Source: Septoria linicola
Taxonomy: Eukaryota > Ascomycota > Dothideomycetes > Mycosphaerellales > Mycosphaerellaceae
Length of the DNA stretch: 64,000 nucleotides
Direction of reading: 5' to 3'
Assembly: GCA_024114885.1 (NCBI GenBank)
Contig: CP099427.1
Location: 1,302,001-1,366,000 of the forward strand
The notes beneath the pieces are model-generated. The model had not been told where the DNA came from. It was given only the letters and a program-made list of their open reading frames with translations, and made no database searches. The position numbers and the translations under genes are program-made. Positions 32,827-43,028 of the stretch are shown here, in pieces; position 1 is the first letter of the stretch, and each line of letters opens with the position of its first letter.

Positions 32827-35535
32827 ATGGCTACCGTCGAGCATCAGGCAGGAAACAGTACTTTCCCTTCAGCTGCCATAATAAACAGTAATCGTAATCA
32901 TCTTACACACACGCACGACACACCTCTATCCGCTGCTGGCTTCGACGTCGAGAGCAGTGGTGTTCACAACGACTTTTATTCTTCCTCCCACCACGATTGG
33001 GCATACAACGACAGTCCGGATTATGCTACGCTGCGGGCTCTAATTGCCAACGAACAAAAGGTCCAGCGCCAGTCTCTCCAGTACCGCTCCGGCAATCACT
33101 CTGCGCAGACACCACCGAGAAGATTGTCGTATGGGATCGGGGCAGGAATAGCGCTGCCCAAGAGCGTTGCGGTGCCGGCTGGCAGGGGCTTCAGAAGTGT
33201 CAGCCTGCCGAGTCTGGACGACAGGATGATGGCCAATGTCAGTGTTGAGAGTATCATGGAGGAGCCCAGTTCACCACCAGAGTTGAGCTATTCGAAATCC
33301 TCGAAAAGCAGCTCCTCGCTCAACTCGGACGACGAGATATGCGCCAATGGCCAGGATGGAGGAATCTCAAAGCATGGCCATTTTGAGGAAGTAGTCCTAG
33401 AAGAAGAAGGCGGCAGTGACGATCGGGAAGATAACAATCTTCCTCCAAATTCTCGTCCCACATTGCGGCGTCCTGCTCCCAAATCCCTGGCGATCGGACC
33501 TGTTACACGAAGACGCAGCGGAACCAGCCCTCCACTCCGGCCTTTGACGAACGGCACCAAGCAGTCCAAATACCCCTCGCTGCAAGGCGCCGTCACTGGT
33601 GCTCTGCGAGATCAAAGTCTGAATCTCCCCAATGGAAGGAGCCACATGCAGCGCGTGGTGTCCAGTCCGACGTTGCCGTACATGCACAAACAGCGCGCAC
33701 TCTCGCGATCACCTAGTCCCAATAACTTGTCTGCGCAAAACGGAGTCGTAAATTCACCACAAACACTGGCAAGTTCAACGCCAAAAGCATCTCACGAGTC
33801 CCAGCGCTCGATCACAAGAAGGACCTCATGGCAGCCTAGCAGGAAGAGCACGAAAGAACTGGAAGCAGAATACAACGACGAAGACGAAGACGTGCCGGAC
33901 GATGCGATTCTAGAGAACGTGCCAATATCACCATTGCCAGGACATTATAGTGTTCCACGGTCGCCGAATCTCACACCGCATGGTCTGCGCTCTACGACTC
34001 CTAGTCCGCATCGACGTCCGGGACCATACGCGAACATGCACTCTGCGAACATCCCGAAAGGAGCGAAACGTCCTTCTGCACCACCGCCAGTCAACGGCAT
34101 GCCTAGGTCGCCGAAATACCCTCATAGACCGAAGATGCCACATTCCAATACTGTTGGAGCAGTTCCACTCGACCCGAGGAGTCGGCAAATGAGGAGCAAG
34201 TCCTGGACTGAGCATTTGAATGTGGAAGCGCGAGAGTTGTCACAGAAGTTGGAGGAGTATGCCGAGCGACTGTCTCTCGACAAGAAGAGTACGCCAAACT
34301 CAGGAACGAACAGCGCGGCTAGCAGTCCGCCACGATCCAGTCTCACGAAACAGGCGACTTCAACGACAACAGCTATCGCGGAAATGCCAACCATACCGAA
34401 TGCGCTTCCGCCACTGCAAAGAGGTGATATCATGATCGATCCATTGCCGATTAGCAAAGAGAAAGAGGCTGTGTTGAGCAGGACACGGCCATCGTGGCTG
34501 CCGCCGAAGGATCAAAAGGAGGAACGCAAACACTTGAAGGAGTATCAGCAAATGATGGCAAGAGCCGCCGAATCCGAGAAGAAACGCGCATTAAAGGAGC
34601 AGGTTGTCCGAGACGACAAGGTGGAAATGCAGGGCAGCATTGCCAGAATATGGGAACAGCACGTAATACCGAATTGGGACGCCGTTGTCAAGGAGCCTAG
34701 GACACGTGAACTTTGGTGGAGAGGCGTTACCGCAAGCAGTCGAGGCGAGGTGTGGACCAAGGCCATTGGGAACGAGCTTGAACTCTCATCAGCCAGCTTC
34801 GAGGCCGCTCTAGCGAGGGCTCGTGCCCTGGAAGCGAAGATTGCTGCCATGCCCGAGGAAGAGAAGGCCAACAGCAGAGAAGCTGCGTGGCTCGATGCCA
34901 TTGCCAGAGACGTACCGAATACGTTCCCAGAAGCGAAGATGTATCAAGAGCCTGGGTCTCCACTTCACCAAAGCCTGTCAAACGTTCTCAAGGCCTACAC
35001 GATGTACCGTAGCGATGTCGGCTACGTCTATGGGACACACCTCGTGGCGGGTATCGTGTGCCTGCAATTGCCACCTGCGGAGGCTTTCGTCCTCTTGGCA
35101 AACATGCTTAACAGACCACTGCCATTGGCGTTCCTGGTCCATGACACAGCTGCGATGCAGCGCGCCTACGACCTCACACTTCAGACGCTGAAGTACAAGT
35201 GCACTCGACTTCATGACCACCTTACATCGCCAACACTCGATCTCAAAGCGGAGGAGTTCCTCGATCCGATTTACCGTTGTCTTTTTGCATACAACTTGTC
35301 GGTCGAGCATGTTGCGCGCATCTGGGATATCTTCGTTTTCGAAGGTGACAAAGCTTTGGTTCGTGCGGCAGTCGCTGTGCTTTCACTGCTCGAAAGCAAA
35401 CTTTATGGCTCGCGAGAAGAGATTCTTCAGCTCATCGGCTGGATGAACCTGGAGCGATGGCCTATCGGATCCGAAGATGCTTTCATTGACGGCATGCGTG
35501 AAGCTGGCAAAGTCGATCGACGTGTGAGCGCCTAG
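32827..35535 (+). CDS. TBC-domain protein (putative Rab-GAP-like), lacking canonical finger residues
   Basis: A 902-residue protein to the first in-frame stop. Residues 1-580 are disordered, rich in Ser, Pro and Arg, with many proline-directed motifs. A coiled-coil/charged segment around 555-600 (EERKHLKEYQQ...) precedes the TBC domain, which runs from about 605 to 895 (IARIWEQHVIPNW, LWWRGVT, WLDAIARDVPNTFPE, YRSDVGYVYGTHLVAG, RIWDIFVFEG, WPIGSEDAFIDGMREAG). TBC domains stimulate GTP hydrolysis by Rab GTPases using an Arg in IxxDxxR and a Gln in YxQ. Here those positions read IARDVPN and YVYG, so both fingers are replaced. It may be a non-catalytic or differently acting member. The 3' end is uncertain: coding-like sequence continues past the TAG at 35533-35535 to about 35859 in two frames. 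Confidence 0.85.
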   Translation: MATVEHQAGNSTFPSAAIINSNRNHLTHTHDTPLSAAGFDVESSGVHNDFYSSSHHDWAYNDSPDYATLRALIANEQKVQRQSLQYRSGNHSAQTPPRRLSYGIGAGIALPKSVAVPAGRGFRSVSLPSLDDRMMANVSVESIMEEPSSPPELSYSKSSKSSSSLNSDDEICANGQDGGISKHGHFEEVVLEEEGGSDDREDNNLPPNSRPTLRRPAPKSLAIGPVTRRRSGTSPPLRPLTNGTKQSKYPSLQGAVTGALRDQSLNLPNGRSHMQRVVSSPTLPYMHKQRALSRSPSPNNLSAQNGVVNSPQTLASSTPKASHESQRSITRRTSWQPSRKSTKELEAEYNDEDEDVPDDAILENVPISPLPGHYSVPRSPNLTPHGLRSTTPSPHRRPGPYANMHSANIPKGAKRPSAPPPVNGMPRSPKYPHRPKMPHSNTVGAVPLDPRSRQMRSKSWTEHLNVEARELSQKLEEYAERLSLDKKSTPNSGTNSAASSPPRSSLTKQATSTTTAIAEMPTIPNALPPLQRGDIMIDPLPISKEKEAVLSRTRPSWLPPKDQKEERKHLKEYQQMMARAAESEKKRALKEQVVRDDKVEMQGSIARIWEQHVIPNWDAVVKEPRTRELWWRGVTASSRGEVWTKAIGNELELSSASFEAALARARALEAKIAAMPEEEKANSREAAWLDAIARDVPNTFPEAKMYQEPGSPLHQSLSNVLKAYTMYRSDVGYVYGTHLVAGIVCLQLPPAEAFVLLANMLNRPLPLAFLVHDTAAMQRAYDLTLQTLKYKCTRLHDHLTSPTLDLKAEEFLDPIYRCLFAYNLSVEHVARIWDIFVFEGDKALVRAAVAVLSLLESKLYGSREEILQLIGWMNLERWPIGSEDAFIDGMREAGKVDRRVSA

Positions 35536-36710
35536 TCGGCAACCACGGCCTGCAAGAGAGGAAGTGGCAAGAACACTTATGGCAGTCTGGTGACGAGAAG
35601 GAGAACCTCCTGGCAGCAACCTCAAGATTGGCGACGAGTCTTGAGCGAGACCACCATGCTCATGGCGGACACAAAGGGCTTGGGCCAGGTCATGATGGAC
35701 ACTGTCTCTCTGGTAGATGTGAAACGTTCGTCGGCATTTAAGACTAGCAGCAGCATCGCGAGTAGAAAGAGCTTCGGGCTCGCGCATGTTGGTGATGGTG
35801 TCCGACGAGCGCTGGGAGCGATATGGCATAGAAAGGAGTCTGAGAAAGCAAGCTTGTGAGCTTCATCTTACCTATTGGCTGCGTTTGGAAATTTGAGTAA
35901 TTGGCTTGCGAGACCACGACTTGGAGAGAAGAGAAATTTGCATTACTTTGCTCTCAGAGCTACACATTCTGGAACTTCGCAAGACGCCAGTGCATGGAAA
36001 CGGACACACATGGTTATGGGAACACGGCTGCATCGTACTGTTTGTTTTGCTGTTGAGTGAAGGGGAGAGTGAAACTAAGAAAGAGTGTGAAGATACCTGA
36101 GTACGTATTGTATAGAGAGCTGTACACTGGCGAGATTCAAGTGGCAGAGTACATAATTCGTCAGTGGAGGTTGTGTGCACTCCTGATCAAGATGAAATGG
36201 AATGCCTGCGATGGCTGTTTGTACACAGTCGCCTTTCACAGGTGTCTACTTCCAAATTATGGCCTCCGCCCCTGTTTTGTCTGAAGGGCCACAACAGCGA
36301 ACAGAGCATGCTGGCTGCTACAATCGGAACCCAGGATCCGCGCACAAACTAACACAACAGTTGAAGAACGAGCGCGACCTGGACACACTCTGCGAGTTTT
36401 GGCGTCGAGCGTGAGGCAGCGTTGAATACCAGGGCTCAGTAATAGGGAAGTGAAGGGAGGATGTGTCACCGTGAGCGAGGGATGTGAAGTGAAGCACGAG
36501 AAGTAGCTCAACATTGGCGAAATTTCGTGCATGAAGAAACAAGACTGCTGAGCATGAGTTCCCCAGGTCCTCAACTTTGCGGCTTCTCGATACTTCTCGC
36601 GGCATGAGTGGACAAATTGGCCTCAACTCAAGACATTCCCATCATGGCGAAAAATAGCCCCTGATCACCGCTCGTGGCCTCAAGACCACGGCGCTATCAT
36701 CAGACTCTCA
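35536..36710. other. Region after the TBC stop: possible C-terminal coding remnant, then intergenic
   Basis: From about 35523 to 35673 one frame reads a coherent helical sequence (QERKWQEHLWQSGDEKENLL then ATSRLATSLERD). From about 35673 to 35859 the frame of the upstream TBC gene reads MMDTVSLVDVKR, then a basic end (RRALGAIWHRKE). These look like the natural C-terminus of a TBC protein split by frame changes. A 35-nt intron at 35524-35558 (GTGAGC...AGAG) could account for the first change but is unusually short. From 35860 on nothing is seen. Confidence 0.4.
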
Positions 36711-37484
36711 ATGTCCTGGCTCGAGCGCGGCGAGGACTCGACACAACAGCAGGAGTTCTCGCGCCACGAGCCCTTAGGCCAGCTGCACGAAAGGCTCTGC
36801 TCTCGAGATTCAACGAGACAAATGCCACAGACTTTGAAAGGCTCAGACAAACCTCCCATCGACCCTACTATGGTAGCGAAGCTCGGGAACACAGAACCTA
36901 TACGTGCGCTCGAGAGTCAGCAGCTACCGATTCCTCGGTCATATGAACAGTATCCATGCCTCCACCTAGTGCAGAGCCAGCCACTACAACCAAACCACCC
37001 TCAGTCTCGGACGCAGTTTGAGTACAGCCACAACCCCATACCCCGTCCGCCACCTCTCCAGCTTCCGGTTGGCTGGTCTGCCTATTTCGATCCATCACAA
37101 GGCAAGTACTGCTATCATGAGCGAAGCACTGGCCTCGTACAGTGGAGCCTACCTGTGGCTCCAACCGAGAATCTTGCCCACGCTGAATACGGTGGATCAA
37201 CGCTAAGTGGCTCGTCGAATCACACAGTCGTCGGACCAAGCCTTCCGCATGATGAAGGTCTTGTCAACGAGTGGCAGGACGAGCAGGCCTTCAGCAGAGA
37301 AATGGATGATGTCCTTGACTACGTGTTCGATGGTATTGGTGGAAGCGATGTCTCTTCGGCCAGACCTACAGCTAAAGCAACTTCCTACTCACCAGGAGTA
37401 GTGATGGCCTCTCGGACGCCTTACACTGCTGTGTCTCTCATCAAGCGGAACCGAGAAGATGGCTCGGAATTGCTGATGCAATAA
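36711..37484 (+). CDS. WW-domain protein
   Basis: A 257-residue intronless protein. Residues 119-148 are a WW domain: LPVGW122-SAYFDPSQGKYCYHERSTG-LVQW145-SLP. It has two Trp 23 residues apart, an aromatic YCY strand and the closing Pro. WW domains bind short proline-rich ligands. Just before it is a proline-rich stretch (PIPRPPPLQLP), which could be an internal ligand. The rest is Gln/Ser-rich and disordered, ending in a basic IKRNRED segment. Fungal proteins of this shape are mostly uncharacterised; roles in RNA processing or transcription are possible but not shown by the sequence. Confidence 0.72.
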   Translation: MSWLERGEDSTQQQEFSRHEPLGQLHERLCSRDSTRQMPQTLKGSDKPPIDPTMVAKLGNTEPIRALESQQLPIPRSYEQYPCLHLVQSQPLQPNHPQSRTQFEYSHNPIPRPPPLQLPVGWSAYFDPSQGKYCYHERSTGLVQWSLPVAPTENLAHAEYGGSTLSGSSNHTVVGPSLPHDEGLVNEWQDEQAFSREMDDVLDYVFDGIGGSDVSSARPTAKATSYSPGVVMASRTPYTAVSLIKRNREDGSELLMQ

Positions 37485-38899
37485 GGATCAAGCGCAATAG
37501 AAGGGGTCGCTACTGATAGGCATACTGATCAGTAATATCGCGTGTCGTTGGCTTGAAGGCCGCAGCGTGGAAACTGGGGTCGGCTGCAATGACAGCCATT
37601 ATTCAATGCCGCTGCGGCTTCTCACCTGGAGTTGGCCCTTGGTTGTATAACCAGGACGATCCTGAGCCTTTCTAGCGCATGCAATCATGCTCGACAGACT
37701 GCCCATAGAATAGCGGCGTGGCGGTCATTGCTTTGCTCAACATGGCTCAAGAAGGGTTTTGCTGTCTGTCAATTAGCTGATCCTGCTCGGGAGACTGTCA
37801 TGAGTAATTGGGCATTCTTGCTAGGTGCAGCGAGGATTCTTTAGCATAAGGGCAACCACTCAACTGGTCGAATACGAGTAGGCTGTCTGAGTGATGTTGT
37901 AGCAGTCTAGCAGACAAAAATTGACCGTTTGAGTCATGGCCACGCGTCCCTCCAACTGTTCGGACAGAGAGTCATTACCAGGCAGTCACCCAAAGTCTTA
38001 CCAATTCAATGAAGGATATTCTCCGGGCATATGTTAGGGTTAATTAAAGTTATTCCTGGGACAACGACGACAACATAGTAGCGGAATATATTCAGGATAC
38101 AAACACGCTATCTGAAGATTATCTGCTCCATCGTACTGTTCATAAGACGATAGAACGCAGGAGCAGAAGATGCCATCTCGGGACAACGATCGTCCAACTA
38201 GCTAAATTTTGGAAACAGCTCTTGTTCTGGAAGTTGACACAACATCGGTACCGTCAGACCCTGGACTGCGCACCGGGTCATCCAAGTCAGGCATATTTGA
38301 CCGTGTGGATAGCAATTGAATAAGTGAAAGCAGTGGAACATCAACCACACCGCTAGTTGAATCGAAAGGTGAGTGCCTGTTGAGGTCAATGGTTTTCCAG
38401 CTTGTCAGACGAGGGGTCTTTCCCCGCCCTGTTGGCTCGCAAGCTGCTTCTTGTTTAAGATTGGCATCCGGACAGGCTGTGAGTAGAGAAATCGCATCAG
38501 TTTGGAGTTGCTCATTGGATTATAGGTCTCATCAATGCCCAGCTGATGTGTCACTGCCTGTACGCAGATCCTCCTCTTTCAGCATCCGGTTCTTCCACTC
38601 TTCAGTCGATACCACATGCCATTTTGTTCTTCCATCTTCCTGGGCACATGCGTTTTATCCCCATGATCACCGCAGATCTTCAATCTATAGGTAACAGTAC
38701 ACGAGACGTCACATACAAAGTTTTCTATTCCTAGAAACAAAGTGTGGCAACCCGGAATCGGCGTCGCTAGCACTTCGTATTTATCCGGCTAAACCACGAT
38801 GTCTTGGAAAACGTCAGTGGTAACATCTCGTATTGCACCCCTTCGCCGGAGGAGAGAGATCTTCGCAAGCATGAAGAGATTATTCTCCCTATTGACAGT
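37485..38899. other. Intergenic region, 1.4 kb
   Basis: It lies upstream of the DUF3176 gene. The frame of that gene is open back to 38804 but without an ATG. Apart from that, no coding region or repeat is seen. Confidence 0.45.
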
Positions 38900-40773
38900 A
38901 TGTCTGCAAAAATGGCCTACAGCAAAATGCACGACCACGACCAAGACAGTCTGGACAATACACAACGTCCCGCGACCAGCAGGATGAATCCTTGGCAGCC
39001 TGGTTTTGCGAAGCGTATACCCTGGGGAGGTATCTCGTGTCTGTTTGGGGTGTTCTGCTGCGGTGTGGTGGAGATCGCTATACTACTGGCCTCGAATGGG
39101 AGACCTATTGCCAGCTGGAGGTATCCTCCTAGCTTGTTCCTGTCTATGGCCTACACCATCGGCAACATCTTGCTCGCTGCAGCGTTCAGCCAAGGCCTTA
39201 CCGTGAGTAGCAATTATGAAGTAACATGGAGGCTGTATCTGATTCAAGCGGTCTAGGTATATTGGTGGCGCAAGGCTTTGAAGGAAGGTACTCAATTGGG
39301 AGACTTGCATCGCTACTGGGATCATGGCACTAGTCCTATATCAGCCCTCTTGGCTGGAAGGAACTTCAACTACATCTCATTCGCTGCGTTGTTCTTGGGT
39401 AAGTCATGGTCATATCGTATGGTATGGCATTGATCGACAGCTGCTGACCCGGCTCGCCAGCCATAACGCCCATCAATGGACCTCTATTGCAACGTGCATC
39501 AACTATCACTACGAATCAGAAGCACTTCCTGTCTGATAAGGTACATGCTACACTCCCAGCAGTCGTCAATATCACAGAACCCACCGGATACACTGCTGGA
39601 CGAGCCTACACTGTGACGACGCTCGACGCCAAGTTCGCGCCTGTCGTTCAAGCCTGGAGCACTGGCAAGACTATCGCAGCGAACAACACTGGCTGTGCCG
39701 GCGATGGGATCTGCGCTGGAAAGCTGGAAGCCGCTGGACTGGCTATCAGCTGTAATGCAAGCACCGCCGAGTTCGACGTCTCGGGTACCAATGAAGATGG
39801 AACGATCAACAACGCCTCTTTCACTGGCGTCGACATTTTCCAGTTGTATCTTGGCTGGAGTGCAATGGCCGCCTCAAACATCACACTAGACCTGCAGTGG
39901 AAGCCCGAGAAAGACTGTGAGAAAGGTGTTTTGCAAGTCCGAAACTGCACGATGGGTGCTGCGACGGTGCAATACCCAGTCACTATTGACGGCAACAAGT
40001 CCACGATCGCGCTGGAAGCGGGCTCTACGATGAAAGATGATGTTGTGCTGGCGTTGTCTGATCCCACATATCAGACAATGTACGGACTTCCATCACCGAT
40101 CGGTGGTTTTGCTTATGCGCTGAGCTCAAAGCTGAACTCTGCTACACGCCTGAGATTTGCTGGAGCAGCAGGGTACGAGATGACCTCGGACGGAGCCACA
40201 GCTACTCAATTCGCCGACATGTCGGACGTGGAGAACTACTCATCTGGGATGTGCAACACCAAGTTCTCCGATCCTTCGGACTACATCTTCCAGCAAGCTC
40301 GCGAGCTCATGTTCCGCACTGCACTTGCGCAAGGCAACTCCTCCACCATGCAGGATCTACAGCAAGCAACAGAACTACGGACGGTCACAGTATACCAATC
40401 TCACTACGAGTACCTCGGAATCGCAGTCGCATTGACATTCATCGCGATGGGTCTGGTCACAGCCACGTTCAATGGCTTTTGGCTACTGGGCAGGAATGTC
40501 ACAATGAGTCCAATCGAGACTGCCAAGGCGTTCAATGCTCCACTCCTAGCACAGGAGCATCCAAACGCAGAGGTCCAGGACTTGGTCAAGGGAGCTGGCA
40601 TGAAGCCGGTGAGGTACGGAGAGGTCGTATCCGCAGATGCAAGGGATGGCATGTCCACGTACAAAGGTGCTGAAGCTGGCGCAAGCACAGACACGATAGA
40701 GCTGAGGCACTTCCGAGTGGGCTTTGAGGATCCAGCCAACGTGCAGCCTCTGAGCAAAAGGAGGCGAAAATAG
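38900..40773 (+). CDS. DUF3176-family integral membrane protein
   Basis: Three exons (38900-39202, 39257-39398, 39461-40773) encode 585 residues. Introns are 39203-39256 (GTGAGT...TCTAG) and 39399-39460 (GTAAGT...GCCAG). The N-terminal third has the features of fungal DUF3176 proteins. These are two membrane segments (GVFCCGVVEIAILLAS and an IGNILLAAAFSQGL region), the YWWRKA block after the first splice, LGDLHRYWDHG, and a further hydrophobic segment (FAALFLAITPING). A large loop of about 350 residues with many N-glycosylation sequons and several Cys follows, probably extracellular. A last membrane helix (YLGIAVALTFIAMGLVTATF) and a basic cytoplasmic tail close the protein. The function of the family is unknown. 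The start could lie in an unseen upstream exon; 38900 is the first ATG in frame. Confidence 0.8.
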
Positions 40774-41252
40774 ATTTGTAACTTGTAATCATGCCTGTAT
40801 GAGGAATACACCGCGAAGGAGTCTGGACTCTAATCTATGTGGTCATGTCCACGCAGCTGTAGCATGGTGAGATAGATGGCTTGAGTGTCAACGCCGAAGT
40901 TGTGATCGCCCTGCATAAGATATGCTGCAGAACCTTGGTGCCGCCGACGGTCCGAGGATCGGGCATTCGAATCGCAGCCATCGCAGTGAACACGTCTAAC
41001 ACTATCCTTCACAGATCAGGAGAAGGATTACCTGCATGCACGTCTCCGTAAAGTGTTCTGCCGATCCCGGAATCTAGGCCTACAGCACTGCACAGTGAGG
41101 CTGATCGAGTTTGATGCATATCGTAAGAATACAGTGGTATACAGATTATCGTACTAAGAGGTGATCTATTTGATCGCAAAGTGGTATCTCACACACATAT
41201 GTCGCTAAAGTCGCTCAGAGGATAGTACAATACAATTCGGGCCCGCAGTCGG
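40774..41252. other. 3' flanks of two convergent genes
   Basis: About 480 bp between the DUF3176 and C2H2 genes. No feature is seen. Confidence 0.5.
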
Positions 41253-43028
41253 TCAACAGGATGCGGCCACAGTCCTGTTCTGACCAGGAGCACTACTCGG
41301 CCGCTCAATCAGCTCTGCTCGCTGCTTGAGTAGAGCGAAGCCGGAGGCGCTCAGTGCGTATCTCTTATGGCCTGTGGGCTTGGTCGTTGCTTTGGTGTTA
41401 TTCTCCGTGGATGTTGTTTTACGCAGAGTCTTCTCGAGAACAGACTTGCGGAAACTGATAGATTTGTCGTCATTTGTGGTAGTAATTGGCGACACGGCAA
41501 GGTTGTGATTCTTCTTGCTGCTGGGGGCATTAGATACCCCACGCCGATGTCGATGTAATGTGATTTTAGTCGCTTGAAGAATGACACCAGAGTCTGGACG
41601 ATCGGAGGAGTACATGGCGTTAAACTCCAGTTGCGCTGCAGTCAGTGCTCGCTGAGCGTCGATGTCGTCAATGATTCGGCTGAAATGCGCGTTGAGCGAG
41701 GCAACATCTATGCTCTCATGCTGATCTGCCAGCAGATCTGCACTGGAGCTGTCGCCATTTGCAGCAGCGAAGTGTGGGAGCATCGATGTGTATGTTCGCT
41801 GGCAGTCTCCAAGGCTCATATGAGGCTTAGCCGCAACATTCAGTGTCTTCGCAAGAACGGTGGCCACAGCCACGCGGTGAGAGCGAAATTGATTGAGTTC
41901 CCATGACCAAAGATGCTTCTGCATGTGGGAATGATCATTGGCGACGGAGGATTTGGAGTATGTAGGAGGATGGTGACCAGTGCAATTGGTGTTGTGTCGG
42001 AAGGTGAATCCGCAGTGCTGTGTCAAGTTGGCTGCTTGAAGGTGACGGTTCAAGTCCTTCTCGTTTGCGAAAAAGATGCGGCAGTCATCGCACCTGTGCC
42101 GTTTCTCGCTGAAGTCTATGGAATGCTGACCCATGTGCGCAGTGAGAGCATCGCCTTGTGCTGGGAATTCGTCGCCACAGAGATCACAGAAGACCTTGTC
42201 GGTGGATGATACCGGACGCTGTAGCAGACGTGTGACAAAAGACATGGTTTGACTTGCAACCTCTTCGTTCTCGTCTGGTACGTAGCCTGAGTCGTGCGCT
42301 CGCTGTTTTCTCCAGGAATGATCACCCTCGATAGTCCAGAATGTCTGAGAAGGCGATTGCTCTGCAGGTGACTGCTTATGAAGATGAGGGACAGATGCGG
42401 CCAGAACAGTACCGTCGCAGCCACCGAGGCCCGATGCGAGATGCTTTGGAAGATATGTCGACGGGAATTTGACACCACATTCTGGGCAAGGTTCCCTGTC
42501 GCCGTTGTGCTTGAGAGCAATGTGTCGTCGTAGAGCTTCAGATGTCACAAAGATCTTGTCGCACGTGTGGCATGGGAAGTTCTTGACCCCAGCGCACCGT
42601 TGTATGTGCTCGCTCAAACGTAGTGCCTCAGAGTATGATTTGCCGCAGGAACACCGATATCTTCCAGAAAGGTCCTTCCCGAGGTCGCAATGGAGATGAT
42701 CTCGTGCTTGTGGCGCTGGCAGTGGCTGAGAATCTTCTTCTTCTTCTTCTCCTTCGAAATCAACCTTCTCTTCTCCCGATAGCAGTTGAGCAGCAATGCG
42801 GTGGAATTCGGCGGCATCGACAGCATCGTTCTCTGTCGAGAAGTGAAAGCCAGGCAGAAAGTACGAGTCACGGCTGATAGAGTCCATCTTGGGTGTGGTT
42901 GGCATCAACTTGTCGACACTTTCACCAGAGGAAGAGGTAGACAGACTCAAACGTGGAGTTGGAATGTCTTCCAGAGGCCAGTTATGCTCGTCCATGATGA
43001 TTGCATAACGCTTAGGCGAGCGAGCCAT
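41253..43028 (-). CDS. C2H2-type zinc-finger protein
   Basis: A 591-residue intronless protein. Three finger-like modules lie together: about 124-145 (YRCSCGKSYSEALRLSEHIQRC, with a C-x-C start and Cys as last ligand), 151-174 (FPCHTCDKIF...RRHIALKH, canonical), and 180-204 (EPCPECGVKFPSTYLPKHL, ending in Cys). Two more occur near 279-303 (FCDLCGDEF...HMGQH) and 310-340 (HRCDDCRIFFANEKDLNRHL). An acidic patch (EGEEEEEDS) sits before the first finger and a long disordered region follows the last. Such fungal proteins act as nuclear DNA- or RNA-binding regulators; no target can be inferred. The ATG at 43028 is the only upstream start in frame. Confidence 0.82.
   Translation of the reverse strand: MARSPKRYAIIMDEHNWPLEDIPTPRLSLSTSSSGESVDKLMPTTPKMDSISRDSYFLPGFHFSTENDAVDAAEFHRIAAQLLSGEEKVDFEGEEEEEDSQPLPAPQARDHLHCDLGKDLSGRYRCSCGKSYSEALRLSEHIQRCAGVKNFPCHTCDKIFVTSEALRRHIALKHNGDREPCPECGVKFPSTYLPKHLASGLGGCDGTVLAASVPHLHKQSPAEQSPSQTFWTIEGDHSWRKQRAHDSGYVPDENEEVASQTMSFVTRLLQRPVSSTDKVFCDLCGDEFPAQGDALTAHMGQHSIDFSEKRHRCDDCRIFFANEKDLNRHLQAANLTQHCGFTFRHNTNCTGHHPPTYSKSSVANDHSHMQKHLWSWELNQFRSHRVAVATVLAKTLNVAAKPHMSLGDCQRTYTSMLPHFAAANGDSSSADLLADQHESIDVASLNAHFSRIIDDIDAQRALTAAQLEFNAMYSSDRPDSGVILQATKITLHRHRRGVSNAPSSKKNHNLAVSPITTTNDDKSISFRKSVLEKTLRKTTSTENNTKATTKPTGHKRYALSASGFALLKQRAELIERPSSAPGQNRTVAASC

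Noticed and set aside
38035..38045. TTAGGG motif as a telomere relic
   Set aside because: Only a single unit occurs, in the middle of gene-rich DNA.
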